A stretch of DNA of 64,000 bases from Acidobacteriota bacterium (GCA_016700175.1 CP065003.1:2862001-2926000); one strand, 5' to 3'. Numbered from the stretch's first letter, positions 42,327-51,703 are shown. The notes: generated by a model from the sequence alone, not told the origin. A program made the numbers and translations.

Positions 42327-43621
42327 ACGTACGCTTGATTCGAATGGCCTTCGCACTGGGCCTTCTGCTTCTTTTCCAGACGGCTGCCGGCGCTCAGATC
42401 CCAAAGCCGGATCCGCTTGCGACTCTTTTGAAGTACGTCGATCAAACTGCCGGCACCGATGCGGACCAGGCGGTGCGGATCGCGCTCGCGTCGAACGACG
42501 AACTGGCGGCGATGAAGCTTGAAACTGAATCCTCGACAAGAATGATCGGACAGGCGAAACAGAGAGCTCGGCCGAGCGTCGGGTTCGAGAGCCGCCAGCA
42601 GGTGGGCGGATCGAGAAACCACTCGATGGTGATGGGCACGATACCGCTCGAACTCGGAGGGCGGAAGTCGTCGAGGATTGCGGTAGCCGAGACAATGGCG
42701 GCTCTCGACCGCGCTCTGTATGAAGAGAAAGAGCGGATGTTGGCCGCGGAGGTCCGCACCAAGTTCGGGAGGGCGCTGGCGAAGGCCTTGAAGCTGAAGC
42801 TTACCGAGGACACGCTCTTGTTCGTGATCGAGAGCTACGAACTTGTAAAGGCGAACGTGACCGAAGGCGACACGGCCCCTCTTGAGGAGAACATGCTTCT
42901 CGTGGAGGTGAACCGCCTGCGGTCGATGCGCGAAAAGGACGAGGGCGCGGTCAGGATCGCGATGCTCGAACTGAAGAACCTTATGGGGATCGGGCCGGAG
43001 GCTCCTCTCTTGCTCAAAGGCGATTTCGAAGGGCTTGTCGAGCCGCTTCCGCCGCTTCGCGTCGCCACGGAAACGGCGCTGGCAAAAAGGCCGGACCTTG
43101 AGGCGCTCCGCGCCGCTATCGAAGTCGGCCGGGCGAAGATCGACCAGTACGCAAGCGACAGCGGTATCGATGCCGCTCTGAACCTCGGTTACGAGCGGAT
43201 GACCGACGACGCTTTCCGCGGCGGCGACCACATGGTGATCTTCGGTGTGCGCATCACGCTCCCTTACGGAAACCGGAACCGCGATGCGATCGAGGCTTCA
43301 ACCCTTGATAAGCAAGCCGCGGAGCAGAGGCTGGAATTCGGCGAGCTCGTCGTGCGCCGGGAGGTAGCGTCGGCGTTTGCGAGATACGAGTTCGCGGTTA
43401 AGGCGCTGGAGATCTTCCGGGTCGGCGTCGCGGGTGAGGCATTCAGGAACCTTGAGGTCGTCAGGCAGACATACGAATTCGGATCGGCGTCGCTGATCGA
43501 TTACTTGTCTGAACAGGGGAGATATCTGGACTACCAGGCGGGCCTGATCGACGCGCAGTTGGAGGTGTACGAAGCGAAGGTCTCGATCCTGAAAGCCGGG
43601 AACGAGGCGGGACTGAAGTGA
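42323..43621 (+). CDS. TolC-family outer membrane protein of the Cu/Ag efflux system
   Basis: 432 residues with signal peptide LIRMAFALGLLLLFQTAAGAQ. Two OEP repeats of helical sequence (DQAVRIALASNDELAAM and VATETALAKRPDLEALR as the repeat starts) form the channel partner. Translationally coupled to the CusA-like gene by a 4-bp overlap. It is the second TolC homologue of the window and clearly distinct from the 600-residue one. CusC/CzcC-type role. Confidence 0.9.
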   Translation: MNVRLIRMAFALGLLLLFQTAAGAQIPKPDPLATLLKYVDQTAGTDADQAVRIALASNDELAAMKLETESSTRMIGQAKQRARPSVGFESRQQVGGSRNHSMVMGTIPLELGGRKSSRIAVAETMAALDRALYEEKERMLAAEVRTKFGRALAKALKLKLTEDTLLFVIESYELVKANVTEGDTAPLEENMLLVEVNRLRSMREKDEGAVRIAMLELKNLMGIGPEAPLLLKGDFEGLVEPLPPLRVATETALAKRPDLEALRAAIEVGRAKIDQYASDSGIDAALNLGYERMTDDAFRGGDHMVIFGVRITLPYGNRNRDAIEASTLDKQAAEQRLEFGELVVRREVASAFARYEFAVKALEIFRVGVAGEAFRNLEVVRQTYEFGSASLIDYLSEQGRYLDYQAGLIDAQLEVYEAKVSILKAGNEAGLK

Positions 43622-43876
43622 CATTGTGCAAGGACCAGGGACCATTGACCACTGATCGGCGGAGCCCGTCCAGGGTGAAGGTCAGGCGTCGACAGATCGA
43701 TCGCCCCGAAGTTGCGACGGAGGGTAGCCCGGGGCAAACCGTGGGCGCAGCCCCGGGTAAATGTCACATTTGCCGACGCACGCCGGAGGCGTGCCGCTAT
43801 TGACGAACCGATGCGGGAGGGGACGCCCGCGGTCCAAAATCAGAACCCGGAGCGCGAGCGACGGGCATTAAAGCAA

Positions 43877-45403
43877 ATGACCGAAGAATACGACGACATA
43901 ATTGAAGAAGAGGTGCCGGAGGTATCGAACTCCCGCCGCAACCGCGCATTGATCGTGTCCGGGATTGCGGTCCTCATTTTCGTCCTGATAGCCGGATTCT
44001 CGATATGGTACTTCCTTGCCGGCGGCGCGTCCGGCAACCCGGTGGCCGCACCGAGAGACACGTCCTTCAACGAGTCCGGCGGATCTTCTTCATCGCTGGC
44101 TTCTGATCGGGATATCACTTTAACACCGGCTCAGGTAGAAGCGGCGGGATTCGAGTTCGCAGTGATCGGAGAGACGCTCGACGCGGTTTCGGCAGACGCG
44201 GCGACCACCGGTGTCGTGCGTGCCAACGAGTACCGATCGACACCTGTCAACGCTTACGCAGGCGGCGTGGTCCGAAGGGTTTTCGCTGAGCTAGGCGAGT
44301 TCGTCCGGCAGGGCGAGACGATCGCGACGATCTCCAGCGATGAGCTCGCGACGGCCGAGTCGAAATTCATTGCGATGAAGGCGGAGCTTGCGGAAGCCGA
44401 GCGGCGTTACAAACGCGCGCTGAGCCTGAGCACGATCTCCGAGGAAAGCCGGAACGAGCTCGACCGAACGACGGCCGCACTTCAAGCTGCGCAGGCGTTG
44501 CTGGCCGAAAAACGGAGCAACTTTGAGAGATCGCAAAAGCTTGTGAAGATCGGATCAATCAGCCGCAAAGCGTTTGAGAACGCGACCACGGAGTTCGAAA
44601 CTGCGAAAGCCGATCTTGTGGAGGCTGAGAACCGGTTCGGAAGAGCCCGGCGCCTTCTGGAAGTGAATCCGGCACGAAACAACGAGCTCGACCAGACGCT
44701 GACGAAGTTCCGGACGATGCAGGCGGATGTCGCTGCGCAGAGAGAAAAGCTGCTCGTCCTCGGACTTCCAAAACGGACGGTCGATTCTTTGAACTCGCCT
44801 TCGCAGGTCAGTTCGCTTCTTCCGGTTACGGCTTCTATCTCGGGCACGCTGACCGAAAGAACGGTCAACGGAGGCGAGACGGTTTCGGCTAACTCGAAGA
44901 TAGGCACCGTCACGGACCTTTCTTCCGTCTGGGTCATCGGCCAGGTCTATGAAAAGGACCTGGGCAAGGTACGGGTCGGAAGCGGCGCCAGTGTGCGGAG
45001 CGATTCATATCCGGGCGAGATATTCCGCGGGAACGTGACTTATGTCGATCCTTCAGTTGATGAGAAGACCCGAACGGCGCAGGTTCGTGTTGAGCTCGCA
45101 AACCCGGGTGAGAAACTGAAGTTCGGAATGTACGTGAACGTCGCATTCGCAACGATCGGGGGCTCGGAACGTACGGCGCCCCTTGTTCCGAAATCGGCCG
45201 TTCAGACGATCGGAGCGGACACCTTCGTTTTCATTGCGACCGAAGATCCTAACGTATTCAGAATGAGGCAGATACGGGTTGGGGAAGAACGCGAAGGCAG
45301 TTTCCCCGTTACCGAAGGCATATTCGTGGGAGACAAAGTCGTAACGACGGGGAGCTTTCTCCTGCGCGCAGAGTGGCTGAAGACGAATCCGTCGGGAATG
45401 TGA
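43877..45403 (+). CDS. cusB: CusB-like membrane fusion protein
   Basis: 508 residues from the ATG at 43877 (MTEEYDDIIEEEVPEV). The longer frame from 43712 runs through an intergenic GC-rich repeat and is rejected. An N-terminal TM anchor (ALIVSGIAVLIFVLIAGFSIWYFL) is followed by a Ser/Gly linker, a barrel-sandwich with TTGVVRANEYRSTPVNAYAGGVVRRVFAELGEFVRQG, a long coiled-coil hairpin and a beta-barrel/MP domain (VTDLSSVWVIGQVYEKDLGKVRVG). Unlike E. coli CusB, no Met cluster is evident at the N-terminus; the separate Cys/Met-rich exported proteins upstream may provide metal delivery instead (inference). Confidence 0.9.
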   Translation: MTEEYDDIIEEEVPEVSNSRRNRALIVSGIAVLIFVLIAGFSIWYFLAGGASGNPVAAPRDTSFNESGGSSSSLASDRDITLTPAQVEAAGFEFAVIGETLDAVSADAATTGVVRANEYRSTPVNAYAGGVVRRVFAELGEFVRQGETIATISSDELATAESKFIAMKAELAEAERRYKRALSLSTISEESRNELDRTTAALQAAQALLAEKRSNFERSQKLVKIGSISRKAFENATTEFETAKADLVEAENRFGRARRLLEVNPARNNELDQTLTKFRTMQADVAAQREKLLVLGLPKRTVDSLNSPSQVSSLLPVTASISGTLTERTVNGGETVSANSKIGTVTDLSSVWVIGQVYEKDLGKVRVGSGASVRSDSYPGEIFRGNVTYVDPSVDEKTRTAQVRVELANPGEKLKFGMYVNVAFATIGGSERTAPLVPKSAVQTIGADTFVFIATEDPNVFRMRQIRVGEEREGSFPVTEGIFVGDKVVTTGSFLLRAEWLKTNPSGM

Positions 45404-45751
45404 TCAGGAAGCGGCGGCTGTGAGGCCGATCGGATTGCCTTCGGGATCTTCGATCAAGGCGAATCTGAGGTCACCGTGTTCCATAGGAGGGATCCTTACA
45501 AGCGCGCCTTCGCTTTCCGCACGTTCGACGGTTTCTTCCAGGTCCTCGACCTCGAAATAAACGACGAGTTCGGCCTTCCCTTCCGGCTCGTGCCGGATCC
45601 CGGCTGTAGGTCCTTCGCCGGTTGCGATGTCGTAGTAATCAAACCCTGCAAGATCCCTTCTTTCAATCTGCCATCCGAAAACGGAACTGTAGAAATCCCT
45701 CAGCGCGCCTCCGTCGATTCCCGCGATCTCGATGTGCTTCGGCTTTGCCAT
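45404..45751 (-). CDS. VOC-family (glyoxalase-like) protein
   Basis: 115 residues from the ATG at 45751 (MAKPKHIEIAGIDGGALRDFY); the longer frame overlaps the next gene. The paired beta-alpha-beta-beta-beta modules HIEIAG..LRDFYSSVFGWQI and ELVVYFEVEDLEETVERAESEGALV..FALIEDPEGNPIGL are typical of vicinal oxygen chelate proteins, with likely metal ligands His8 and a C-terminal Glu or Asp. Converges with cusB without a gap. Substrate unknown. Confidence 0.87.
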   Translation of the reverse strand: MAKPKHIEIAGIDGGALRDFYSSVFGWQIERRDLAGFDYYDIATGEGPTAGIRHEPEGKAELVVYFEVEDLEETVERAESEGALVRIPPMEHGDLRFALIEDPEGNPIGLTAAAS

Positions 45752-45755
45752 TCGT

Positions 45756-46208
45756 CTATCTCCAGCTGTGCGGCTCGGGCGGTACCGGATCGCCGGTCCT
45801 CGTTTCCCATCGGGACTGGTCCGCGGATTCGAACGCATCTCCGGGCGACAGGGTCCTGTGGGGCGAGTAGTCGTCGGGCGCTTCTTTCCAAATGTTGATG
45901 TACCAATAAATGGGCATCGCAAACAGTCCGCCGAAGAACAGTGCGAGCACCCAGGCGATCTGGTGCTCCTTTTTCACTTTCTCGTTCTTGAAAACGTTGA
46001 CGATGTAGAACACCTGCAAGCCGATCGCCAGCAAGACAGTGAGAAAGTGGACGAGAAAGAAGATCAGGAACATCACACCGCCGATCGGTCCGAGGTCCCC
46101 GCCAGGGTCGCTTGCGATAAGCCCAAAGATGAAAATGATGAACAGGAAGATCCAGGCGAACGGCCAGGCGGTCAGGAATCCAAGTAGTTTCTTGTAGAAA
46201 TCGCTCAT
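45756..46208 (-). CDS. Small membrane protein
   Basis: 150 residues from the ATG at 46208 (MSDFYKKLLGF). Three hydrophobic segments (AWPFAWIFLFIIFIFGLIAS, PIGGVMFLIFFLVHFLTVLLAIGL, IAWVLALFFGGLFAMPIYWYI) are followed by a polar C-terminal tail. The end of TM3 (FAMPIYWYINIW) resembles the N-terminal TM region of cardiolipin-synthase-like PLDc_N proteins; I treat it as unassigned. It sits between the deformylase-like and VOC genes with gaps of 17 and 4 bp. Confidence 0.72.
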   Translation of the reverse strand: MSDFYKKLLGFLTAWPFAWIFLFIIFIFGLIASDPGGDLGPIGGVMFLIFFLVHFLTVLLAIGLQVFYIVNVFKNEKVKKEHQIAWVLALFFGGLFAMPIYWYINIWKEAPDDYSPHRTLSPGDAFESADQSRWETRTGDPVPPEPHSWR

Positions 46209-46225
46209 CGGTCGGGTCCAGTCTA

Positions 46226-46765
46226 TCAAACGGCGGCCGCGGCGGGATTGTTCGCGAAGACGGCGCCCGGGATCTTGTCCCTTTGGCTTTGAAGGGCGAA
46301 CGAATTCCCGTTGATCGCGCGCGAGACCGCGAGGATGCCGTCAAGATGGTCTATCTCGTGCTGCAGAAGTTCGGAGAACAGTCCTTCTATACGCTTCTCG
46401 TGAAGCTCCCAATTCTCATCGCGCCATTTCATCGTAAAAGACACGTGGCGTTCGACTTTCACAAGCAGATCGGGGAAGCTCATACAGTCGTCCCAGATCT
46501 CCATCGTCTCATCGCTTGGATCTGATACTTCCGGATTGATGATCAGCCACGGTTCGTCGACCTTCAGGAAGATGATCCGTTTCCGCACCCCGATCTGCGG
46601 GGCGGATATCGCGCGGCCCCATCCGCGCTTGTATCTGAAACGCTCCATCGTATCGGCAAGGTCGCGTCCCGTTCTCACAGCCTGCTCCAGCTCTGCTTCT
46701 TCAACGGGCTGGCTCGATTCGAACAGATCCGGATCCCCCAACAGTAAAATGTCCTTTATCGCCAT
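46226..46765 (-). CDS. Peptide deformylase-like protein with an atypical motif 2
   Basis: 179 residues from the ATG at 46765 (MAIKDILLLGDPDLFESS). The three Pdf motifs are recognisable: motif 1 as GWGRAISAPQIG, motif 3 as LLQHEIDHLDGIL (HExxH, zinc ligands and catalytic Glu). Motif 2 is DDCMSFP instead of EGCLSxP. The zinc-ligand Cys is kept, but the preceding Glu-Gly is replaced by Asp-Asp. It may be a second deformylase or a hydrolase acting on other substrates. First gene of a minus-strand unit with the membrane and VOC genes. Confidence 0.82.
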   Translation of the reverse strand: MAIKDILLLGDPDLFESSQPVEEAELEQAVRTGRDLADTMERFRYKRGWGRAISAPQIGVRKRIIFLKVDEPWLIINPEVSDPSDETMEIWDDCMSFPDLLVKVERHVSFTMKWRDENWELHEKRIEGLFSELLQHEIDHLDGILAVSRAINGNSFALQSQRDKIPGAVFANNPAAAAV

Positions 46766-46982
46766 ACTTGAATCCCTTTTTCTTTCGAACATAAGGCATT
46801 CGAGTATTTCGGGCAAGCTATTTTGAATCCCGGAGTTAAGGAGCGTGAGGCCGTGCGTAGGCAACCTGTCTTCGACATGACCGCTTCACTTTGGTTCTTT
46901 CGCTCCGCACCTTCCGTGACGGCAGACTCAGAATCCTGCGGTCCGATCCGAATCTGACTCAGGCCGGAGCTTAGTGAACTGT

Positions 46983-49900
46983 CTATTGCCCCACGATCTC
47001 GATGCCGGTGAGGTCGAAGTTGAGGTTCACCACCAAGGGTTGGAACGTGTAGCCCTTCGCGTAGGCCGACAGAAGCATTGTTTGCCCTGCCTCTATGTCT
47101 TCGAACCTGAACTGGCCGAGGTGATTCGTCCGGACCACTTTCTGATTTCCTCCGCGGGAAGTCAGCACGATCGCCACATTTACCAGCGGACGCATTCCGT
47201 CGGTCACGCGGCCCGCCAGCAAAGTTCCTCCGGCAGTCACCGAAAGACCCATCTTGTACACGTAGGCCGCGCCCTCGTCGAGCGAGCCCAGCGAGCCTTT
47301 GCCGGATGAACTCCGGCCGCCGCTCAAAGACGAAAGAGCTTCTCCGAACGGTGCACCGACAAGAAGCGAATCGACATGAAGCGAGACAGATGCGCCGAAC
47401 TGGTCACCCATCGCGCCGTCATCCGGGGCGAGCTTGTCGAGTTCTCCCCAGGCGTCGGACCCCCCGGAATTCTTTCTGAACATATACACGGCTCCGCGGG
47501 CGCCGTCGTCATTCGGCGCCCCGACAGCTGCCGCCGAGCCGTACACTGCCACGGAACTCCCGAAACGGTCGCCCGGATCTGCTTCGGAAGCGAGGATTTT
47601 CACCTGCTGACCCCAGGAGTCTGCTCCGCCATTATTGCGATAGAAGAGGTAAGCAGACCCGGATGCCGAACCGCCGTCATCGTCGGCGGGTGAACCGACG
47701 ACCGCAATATCTCCGTAGATACTCACCGAAAAACCGAACTCGTCATCGGCTGCACCGTCTCCGGCGGTCAGCTTGGCCGCCTGGCCCCATTCGTCGGGAC
47801 TGGGCTCGCCTCTGTCGGTCGTATTTCTTTCGAAAAGATAGGCCGAACCGCTTGAAATGCCCAGATCGTCATCGAACCGCGCTCCGACGATCGCCGTGTC
47901 GATCGCGAGCCCGACCGAGAATCCGAACTCGTCGCCCACTGCGCCGTCGTCTGCGATCAGCTTCTTGACCTGACCCCAGCCGTCCGGAGAACTTCCGCCG
48001 GCGCCGTTCGAGTTTCGTCCGAACACGTATGCGGCGCCCGTTGAAGATCCTTCACCGGGAGCACCAACCACCGCGAAACCTGAGTTGAGTGCCACGCTCT
48101 TGCCGAACGAATCTCCGGTTGCCGCGTCTGATGCCGTCAGGACAACAGGAGCAGAACCGTCGAGCGAAAACACGAATGCGGAACCTGTTCCGCCGTCTTG
48201 CGGCGCTCCGACGAGGATCTTGTCGCCAAAGATCGCGACCGAAGACCCGAACTGACCGCCTGCCGTCGGCGTAGGATCGCTCAGTTTTGCAATCTCGCCC
48301 CAAACATCGCTGCCGGATGTGTTCCGTTTGAACACGTAAACCGCTCCGACTCCGTCTTTTTGAGGAGCACCAGCAACCGCGTAGGTTCCGTGAATCGAAA
48401 CCGAGGTTCCAAGTGAGTCGCCAGCAGCCGCATCTCCCGCAAAGGTCTTGCCGGCCTCCTCCCAGATATCCTGCTGATCTTCAAACACGTAAGCGGAACC
48501 GCTCGAACTGCCGTCGAGATCTACAGCGCCAACCACTATCGAGTCTCCGTTCAGGGACAGCGAGTAGCCGAATGCTTCGTTCGCCTGTCCGTCGGAGGCC
48601 GTAAGCATCTGCTTTTGTCCCCATTCGTCGGCGCCTCCCAGATTTCTCAGAAAGACATACGCCGCGCCGCTGTTGGGACCGTTCCCGGCGTGGCCCGGTG
48701 AGCCGACAGCCACACGGTCTCCGTCGACCGAAACTACGAATCCGAAGACGGCGGCGGCGGCGCTGTCGTCAGGAACGAGTTTCTTGACCTCGCCCCAGTT
48801 GTCGGCTCCTCCGGTCGACCTTTCAAAGACGTATGCCGATCCCGAGTTGGATCCCGATTCATCGTTTCCGGAAGCGCCGACCGCGAGTATCTCCGGGCCG
48901 ATCGAAACTGATTCCCCGAAGAAGTCCGACGCGTTGCCGTCCGAAGCGACCCGTTTTGTGATCTCGCCCCAGTTATCGGGACCTCCCTGGTTTCTCCCGA
49001 ACACATAGACCGAACCGCTGTCCGATCCCAGATCGTCATTCCCGGGCGCGCCGACTGCGGCACGGTCGCCGTAGATCGAGACCGCGAATCCGAAGCCGTC
49101 GTCGAATTGCGCGTCGGACGCCTGTAGTTTTCGTACCTGACCCCACACTTCGGGGCCTCCGGCGTTTCGGCTGAAAATGTATGCCGATCCCGTGTTTCCT
49201 GCATCGCCGATAGATCCGACGACCGCTGTGTCCCCGTTTATCGAGACGGAGTAACCGAACTCGTTGCCGGCCGCCGCATCTGACGCGTGCAGTTTGGAGA
49301 TAAGGCCCCAGTTGTCCGCGCCTCCCCGGTTTCGGCCAAACAGGTAGGCCAAACCGGTACTGCTTCCCCCGTCGCCGGCGATGGGAGCGCCTATGATCAC
49401 TGTGTCGTCGCTTATCGCTACGGCGGAACCGAACTCGTCACCGGCTGCGCCATCCGGAGACGTGATCTTCGTGACCTCGCCCCACGCACCCGAGCCTCCG
49501 TTATTTCTTGAGAATACGAACGCGAATCCGGGAATCGGCCGGATCGGAAGCATTCCCACCACCGCAGTGTCGCCGCTTACGGAAACAGTGAAACCGAAAT
49601 AGTCATCCGGCTGTGCATCGGACTGGGACAGCTTTATAGTTTCGCTAAAGAAGGGATCGACCGTCACGGGATACACCGCATCGGAGTCGTCGACCGAAAT
49701 GACAACGCGCCGCCCGTCTGAATCGATCCGGGTGGGGAGCAGTCTGCCTGCGGAATCCCAGCTCTTCAGCCGGTCGTACTTCAGGAATCGATCTCCGTTC
49801 CTGTTTACAAAGTCGATGGCCTGCCTGTCGCCTTTTGAAGCCGGCAAAAGTTCGCCATCCGTCTCAAGCACTATCCCTAGTCTGCCTTCGTCTCCATCCG

Positions 49901-50450
49901 GCCTCTCAGTTATTGTCCAGCCTTGTTCGAGTCCTTCTTTCTTATTGATGAACCACTCTGTTACCGCCTGTCCGCTGTCGGAGAGGTAGTCAGTGATCAC
50001 GGATTTTCGTCCTTCCAGAACCCGGCTCTTGCCTCTCGAAAGTCTCTGGATACCGTTTCCTCTTCCGAATCCTGCGAAGGAGACATTCAGCCGCCAGGCA
50101 GCCTCGCCGGACAGAGGCGACAACTCGAGCCCGCTTTCGCTGAACCGGCCGGTGAATGAGTTTGCAGGGTTGTGTGCTTCCAGAACAGGATTATCAGCTG
50201 AAGCTGTTCCGGCTGCCGGGTAAATGCTGTATTGTGCTGCCTCAACCGCTTCGGCGAGTGAGGAGTATTTCCCGGATTCCTTGAAGCGATCCGCGGCTTG
50301 GGCACTTTTGAGCCGGGGCGGTCTTCGGCGCGAGGAAAGCCCGGGGTCTTCTTTGGCCTCGCCGAGCTGGCCCGGAAAGGGGGTCGCAAGGATCGCCAGC
50401 ACTGACAGGATCAGCACAAGCGCCGGAAAACGGAGCCGCATTCCATTCAT
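46983..50450 (-). CDS. Secreted 14-repeat FG-GAP (beta-propeller) protein with C-terminal Ig-like domain
   Basis: 1155 residues. After a signal peptide (FPALVLILSVLAILATPFPG) comes an N-terminal region of about 240 residues, then fourteen repeats of 50-63 residues with the pattern KL.ASDGAAGDEFGFSVSI.GD.AVVGAP..DD.G..SGSAYVF.RN.GG...WG. Fourteen blades would make two seven-bladed integrin-alpha-like propellers. The Asp-rich turns (DDDLG, DDDGG) may bind calcium. The end (TLLAGRVTDGMRPLVNVAIVL..GQFRFEDIEAGQ) is a carboxypeptidase-regulatory-like domain. Probably extracellular, possibly adhesive. Monocistronic. Confidence 0.9.
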   Translation of the reverse strand: MNGMRLRFPALVLILSVLAILATPFPGQLGEAKEDPGLSSRRRPPRLKSAQAADRFKESGKYSSLAEAVEAAQYSIYPAAGTASADNPVLEAHNPANSFTGRFSESGLELSPLSGEAAWRLNVSFAGFGRGNGIQRLSRGKSRVLEGRKSVITDYLSDSGQAVTEWFINKKEGLEQGWTITERPDGDEGRLGIVLETDGELLPASKGDRQAIDFVNRNGDRFLKYDRLKSWDSAGRLLPTRIDSDGRRVVISVDDSDAVYPVTVDPFFSETIKLSQSDAQPDDYFGFTVSVSGDTAVVGMLPIRPIPGFAFVFSRNNGGSGAWGEVTKITSPDGAAGDEFGSAVAISDDTVIIGAPIAGDGGSSTGLAYLFGRNRGGADNWGLISKLHASDAAAGNEFGYSVSINGDTAVVGSIGDAGNTGSAYIFSRNAGGPEVWGQVRKLQASDAQFDDGFGFAVSIYGDRAAVGAPGNDDLGSDSGSVYVFGRNQGGPDNWGEITKRVASDGNASDFFGESVSIGPEILAVGASGNDESGSNSGSAYVFERSTGGADNWGEVKKLVPDDSAAAAVFGFVVSVDGDRVAVGSPGHAGNGPNSGAAYVFLRNLGGADEWGQKQMLTASDGQANEAFGYSLSLNGDSIVVGAVDLDGSSSGSAYVFEDQQDIWEEAGKTFAGDAAAGDSLGTSVSIHGTYAVAGAPQKDGVGAVYVFKRNTSGSDVWGEIAKLSDPTPTAGGQFGSSVAIFGDKILVGAPQDGGTGSAFVFSLDGSAPVVLTASDAATGDSFGKSVALNSGFAVVGAPGEGSSTGAAYVFGRNSNGAGGSSPDGWGQVKKLIADDGAVGDEFGFSVGLAIDTAIVGARFDDDLGISSGSAYLFERNTTDRGEPSPDEWGQAAKLTAGDGAADDEFGFSVSIYGDIAVVGSPADDDGGSASGSAYLFYRNNGGADSWGQQVKILASEADPGDRFGSSVAVYGSAAAVGAPNDDGARGAVYMFRKNSGGSDAWGELDKLAPDDGAMGDQFGASVSLHVDSLLVGAPFGEALSSLSGGRSSSGKGSLGSLDEGAAYVYKMGLSVTAGGTLLAGRVTDGMRPLVNVAIVLTSRGGNQKVVRTNHLGQFRFEDIEAGQTMLLSAYAKGYTFQPLVVNLNFDLTGIEIVGQ

Positions 50451-50658
50451 AGCTTTTTTCAGTTGTTAGAGGATCGCCGAACCGTCTCGGCCAGGGAAGG
50501 CCGTTTCAATTCCAGGGTTTGGTAATCCTTACTTGCGTGGTTGTTTGGAAAACCTCTGAGCGTGGAGGCTTGCGTGACGCTTCAGGCAGGGGATGCCTGA
50601 AAACACTTTTAAACATAATACAAACCGCGCGCGACGGCAAGCGCTTAGGCACTAAGAA

Positions 50659-50680
50659 GGCGGCCCGTTTTCGGACCGCC
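50659..50680. terminator. Hairpin downstream of the DUF883 gene
   Basis: GGCGGCCCG-TTTT-CGGACCGCC (one G-U pair), 27 bp after the DUF883 stop on the minus strand, followed there by TTCTTAG. The rest of the 256-bp gap 50451-50706 shows nothing else recognisable. Confidence 0.6.
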
Positions 50681-50706
50681 CGTGTTGTTTACCTCTGAGA
50701 ATCGAT

Positions 50707-51060
50707 TTATCTCCTTCCCTTTATCAGCCATCCGATCACGAGTCCGACCGCCGCTGAGATAAGGATCGTCTGTCCCGGATTCTTTCGGGCATAGTCCTTG
50801 GCGTCTTCGATCAGTTCCTTTGGATCCTTGTCCTGAAGCTCGCGGAACTTCTCTCCCGCGTATTCGAGCTTCTCACCGGCAAACTTCCTTGCCTTTACGG
50901 CCGCGTCCTGCAGCTTCTGCTGGTATTCCTGTGCGTGCATCTTCAGATCTCCGAGATATTCGTCGTCGAGGCCTTCACCTTCCTTGTCGTTCTCAACTGT
51001 CATAAGGCTCTGCTCGAGCTCTTTTTCCGCTTTTTCAACTTCTTTTTCGAATTCAGACAT
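50707..51060 (-). CDS. DUF883 (ElaB/YqjD-like) protein
   Basis: 117 residues. A long amphipathic, Lys/Glu-rich helical region (about residues 1-90) is followed by a single C-terminal TM (TILISAAVGLVIGWLI) and a basic end KGRR. ARKNPGQTILISAAVGLVIGWL is the DUF883 signature. Family members in enterobacteria tether ribosomes to the inner membrane in stationary phase; here the role is inferred. AAGGAG precedes the ATG at 9 nt. Monocistronic with its own hairpin. Confidence 0.88.
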   Translation of the reverse strand: MSEFEKEVEKAEKELEQSLMTVENDKEGEGLDDEYLGDLKMHAQEYQQKLQDAAVKARKFAGEKLEYAGEKFRELQDKDPKELIEDAKDYARKNPGQTILISAAVGLVIGWLIKGRR

Positions 51061-51162
51061 TTCTTGCTTTCTCCTTGAATGTAAAACCCTTGTTCCTTAG
51101 GGAGGGACGTGCGATGTGATGTCCGTGCACTCAGTTGTAACGAGCATCGGGCCGCGAAAGTT

Positions 51163-51690
51163 CTATTCGCATTCGCTTGGCGGTTCGTCCCTATCGATCG
51201 CGAACACCGAGTAACGGCCCTGTTCGTCGTGATCGTAGCGTCGAAAGGCGAGACCGGCCTTGGTCAAAACCCTTATCGATGCGTAGTTCTCATCGTCGAC
51301 AGTCGCAAACACCGTATCCAGACCGAGCTCTTCAAACCCGAACGCTATGAGCGCCCGCGCCGCCTCGGTCGCGAATCCTCTCCCCCATTCTTCTTGCTCA
51401 AGTATATACCCGATCTCCCATTCGTCCGGATGCTCGGGCCTTGGCCGTATGCTTCCGTGGCCAATATAGCGTCCGTCTTCTTTCGCTTCCAGCGCCCAGA
51501 TCGTCGTAAGTCCGTTCGGGTAGAACTCAAAAAGAAGCTTGTTCCAGAGGTCGTCCGCTCCTTTCTTTGTAAGTGGTCCGTCACCGACGTGCTTCATCAC
51601 CGACGTATCGGTCATAAGCGCCGTAAATCGTTCTTCGTCGGCTTCGACATAAGGCCGGAAACGGATCCTTTCTGAGGCTGGAACTGGCAT
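51163..51690 (-). CDS. GNAT-family N-acetyltransferase (RimJ/RimL-like)
   Basis: 175 residues. SERIRFRPYVEADEERFTALMTD at the start and the acetyl-CoA loop LEQEEWGRGFATEAARALIAFGFEELGLDTVFATVDDENYASIRVLTKAGL are diagnostic of the RimJ/RimL subfamily. The acceptor is unknown and may be a ribosomal protein N-terminus or a small metabolite. Cytosolic. Confidence 0.9.
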   Translation of the reverse strand: MPVPASERIRFRPYVEADEERFTALMTDTSVMKHVGDGPLTKKGADDLWNKLLFEFYPNGLTTIWALEAKEDGRYIGHGSIRPRPEHPDEWEIGYILEQEEWGRGFATEAARALIAFGFEELGLDTVFATVDDENYASIRVLTKAGLAFRRYDHDEQGRYSVFAIDRDEPPSECE

Positions 51691-51703
51691 TCGGCAAAGA
51701 AGA

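Noticed and set aside
43712..43876. N-terminal extension of the CusB-like protein
   Set aside because: The 55 added residues are Arg-rich and encoded by a GC-rich intergenic repeat; the ATG at 43877 directly precedes a normal acidic tail and TM anchor.
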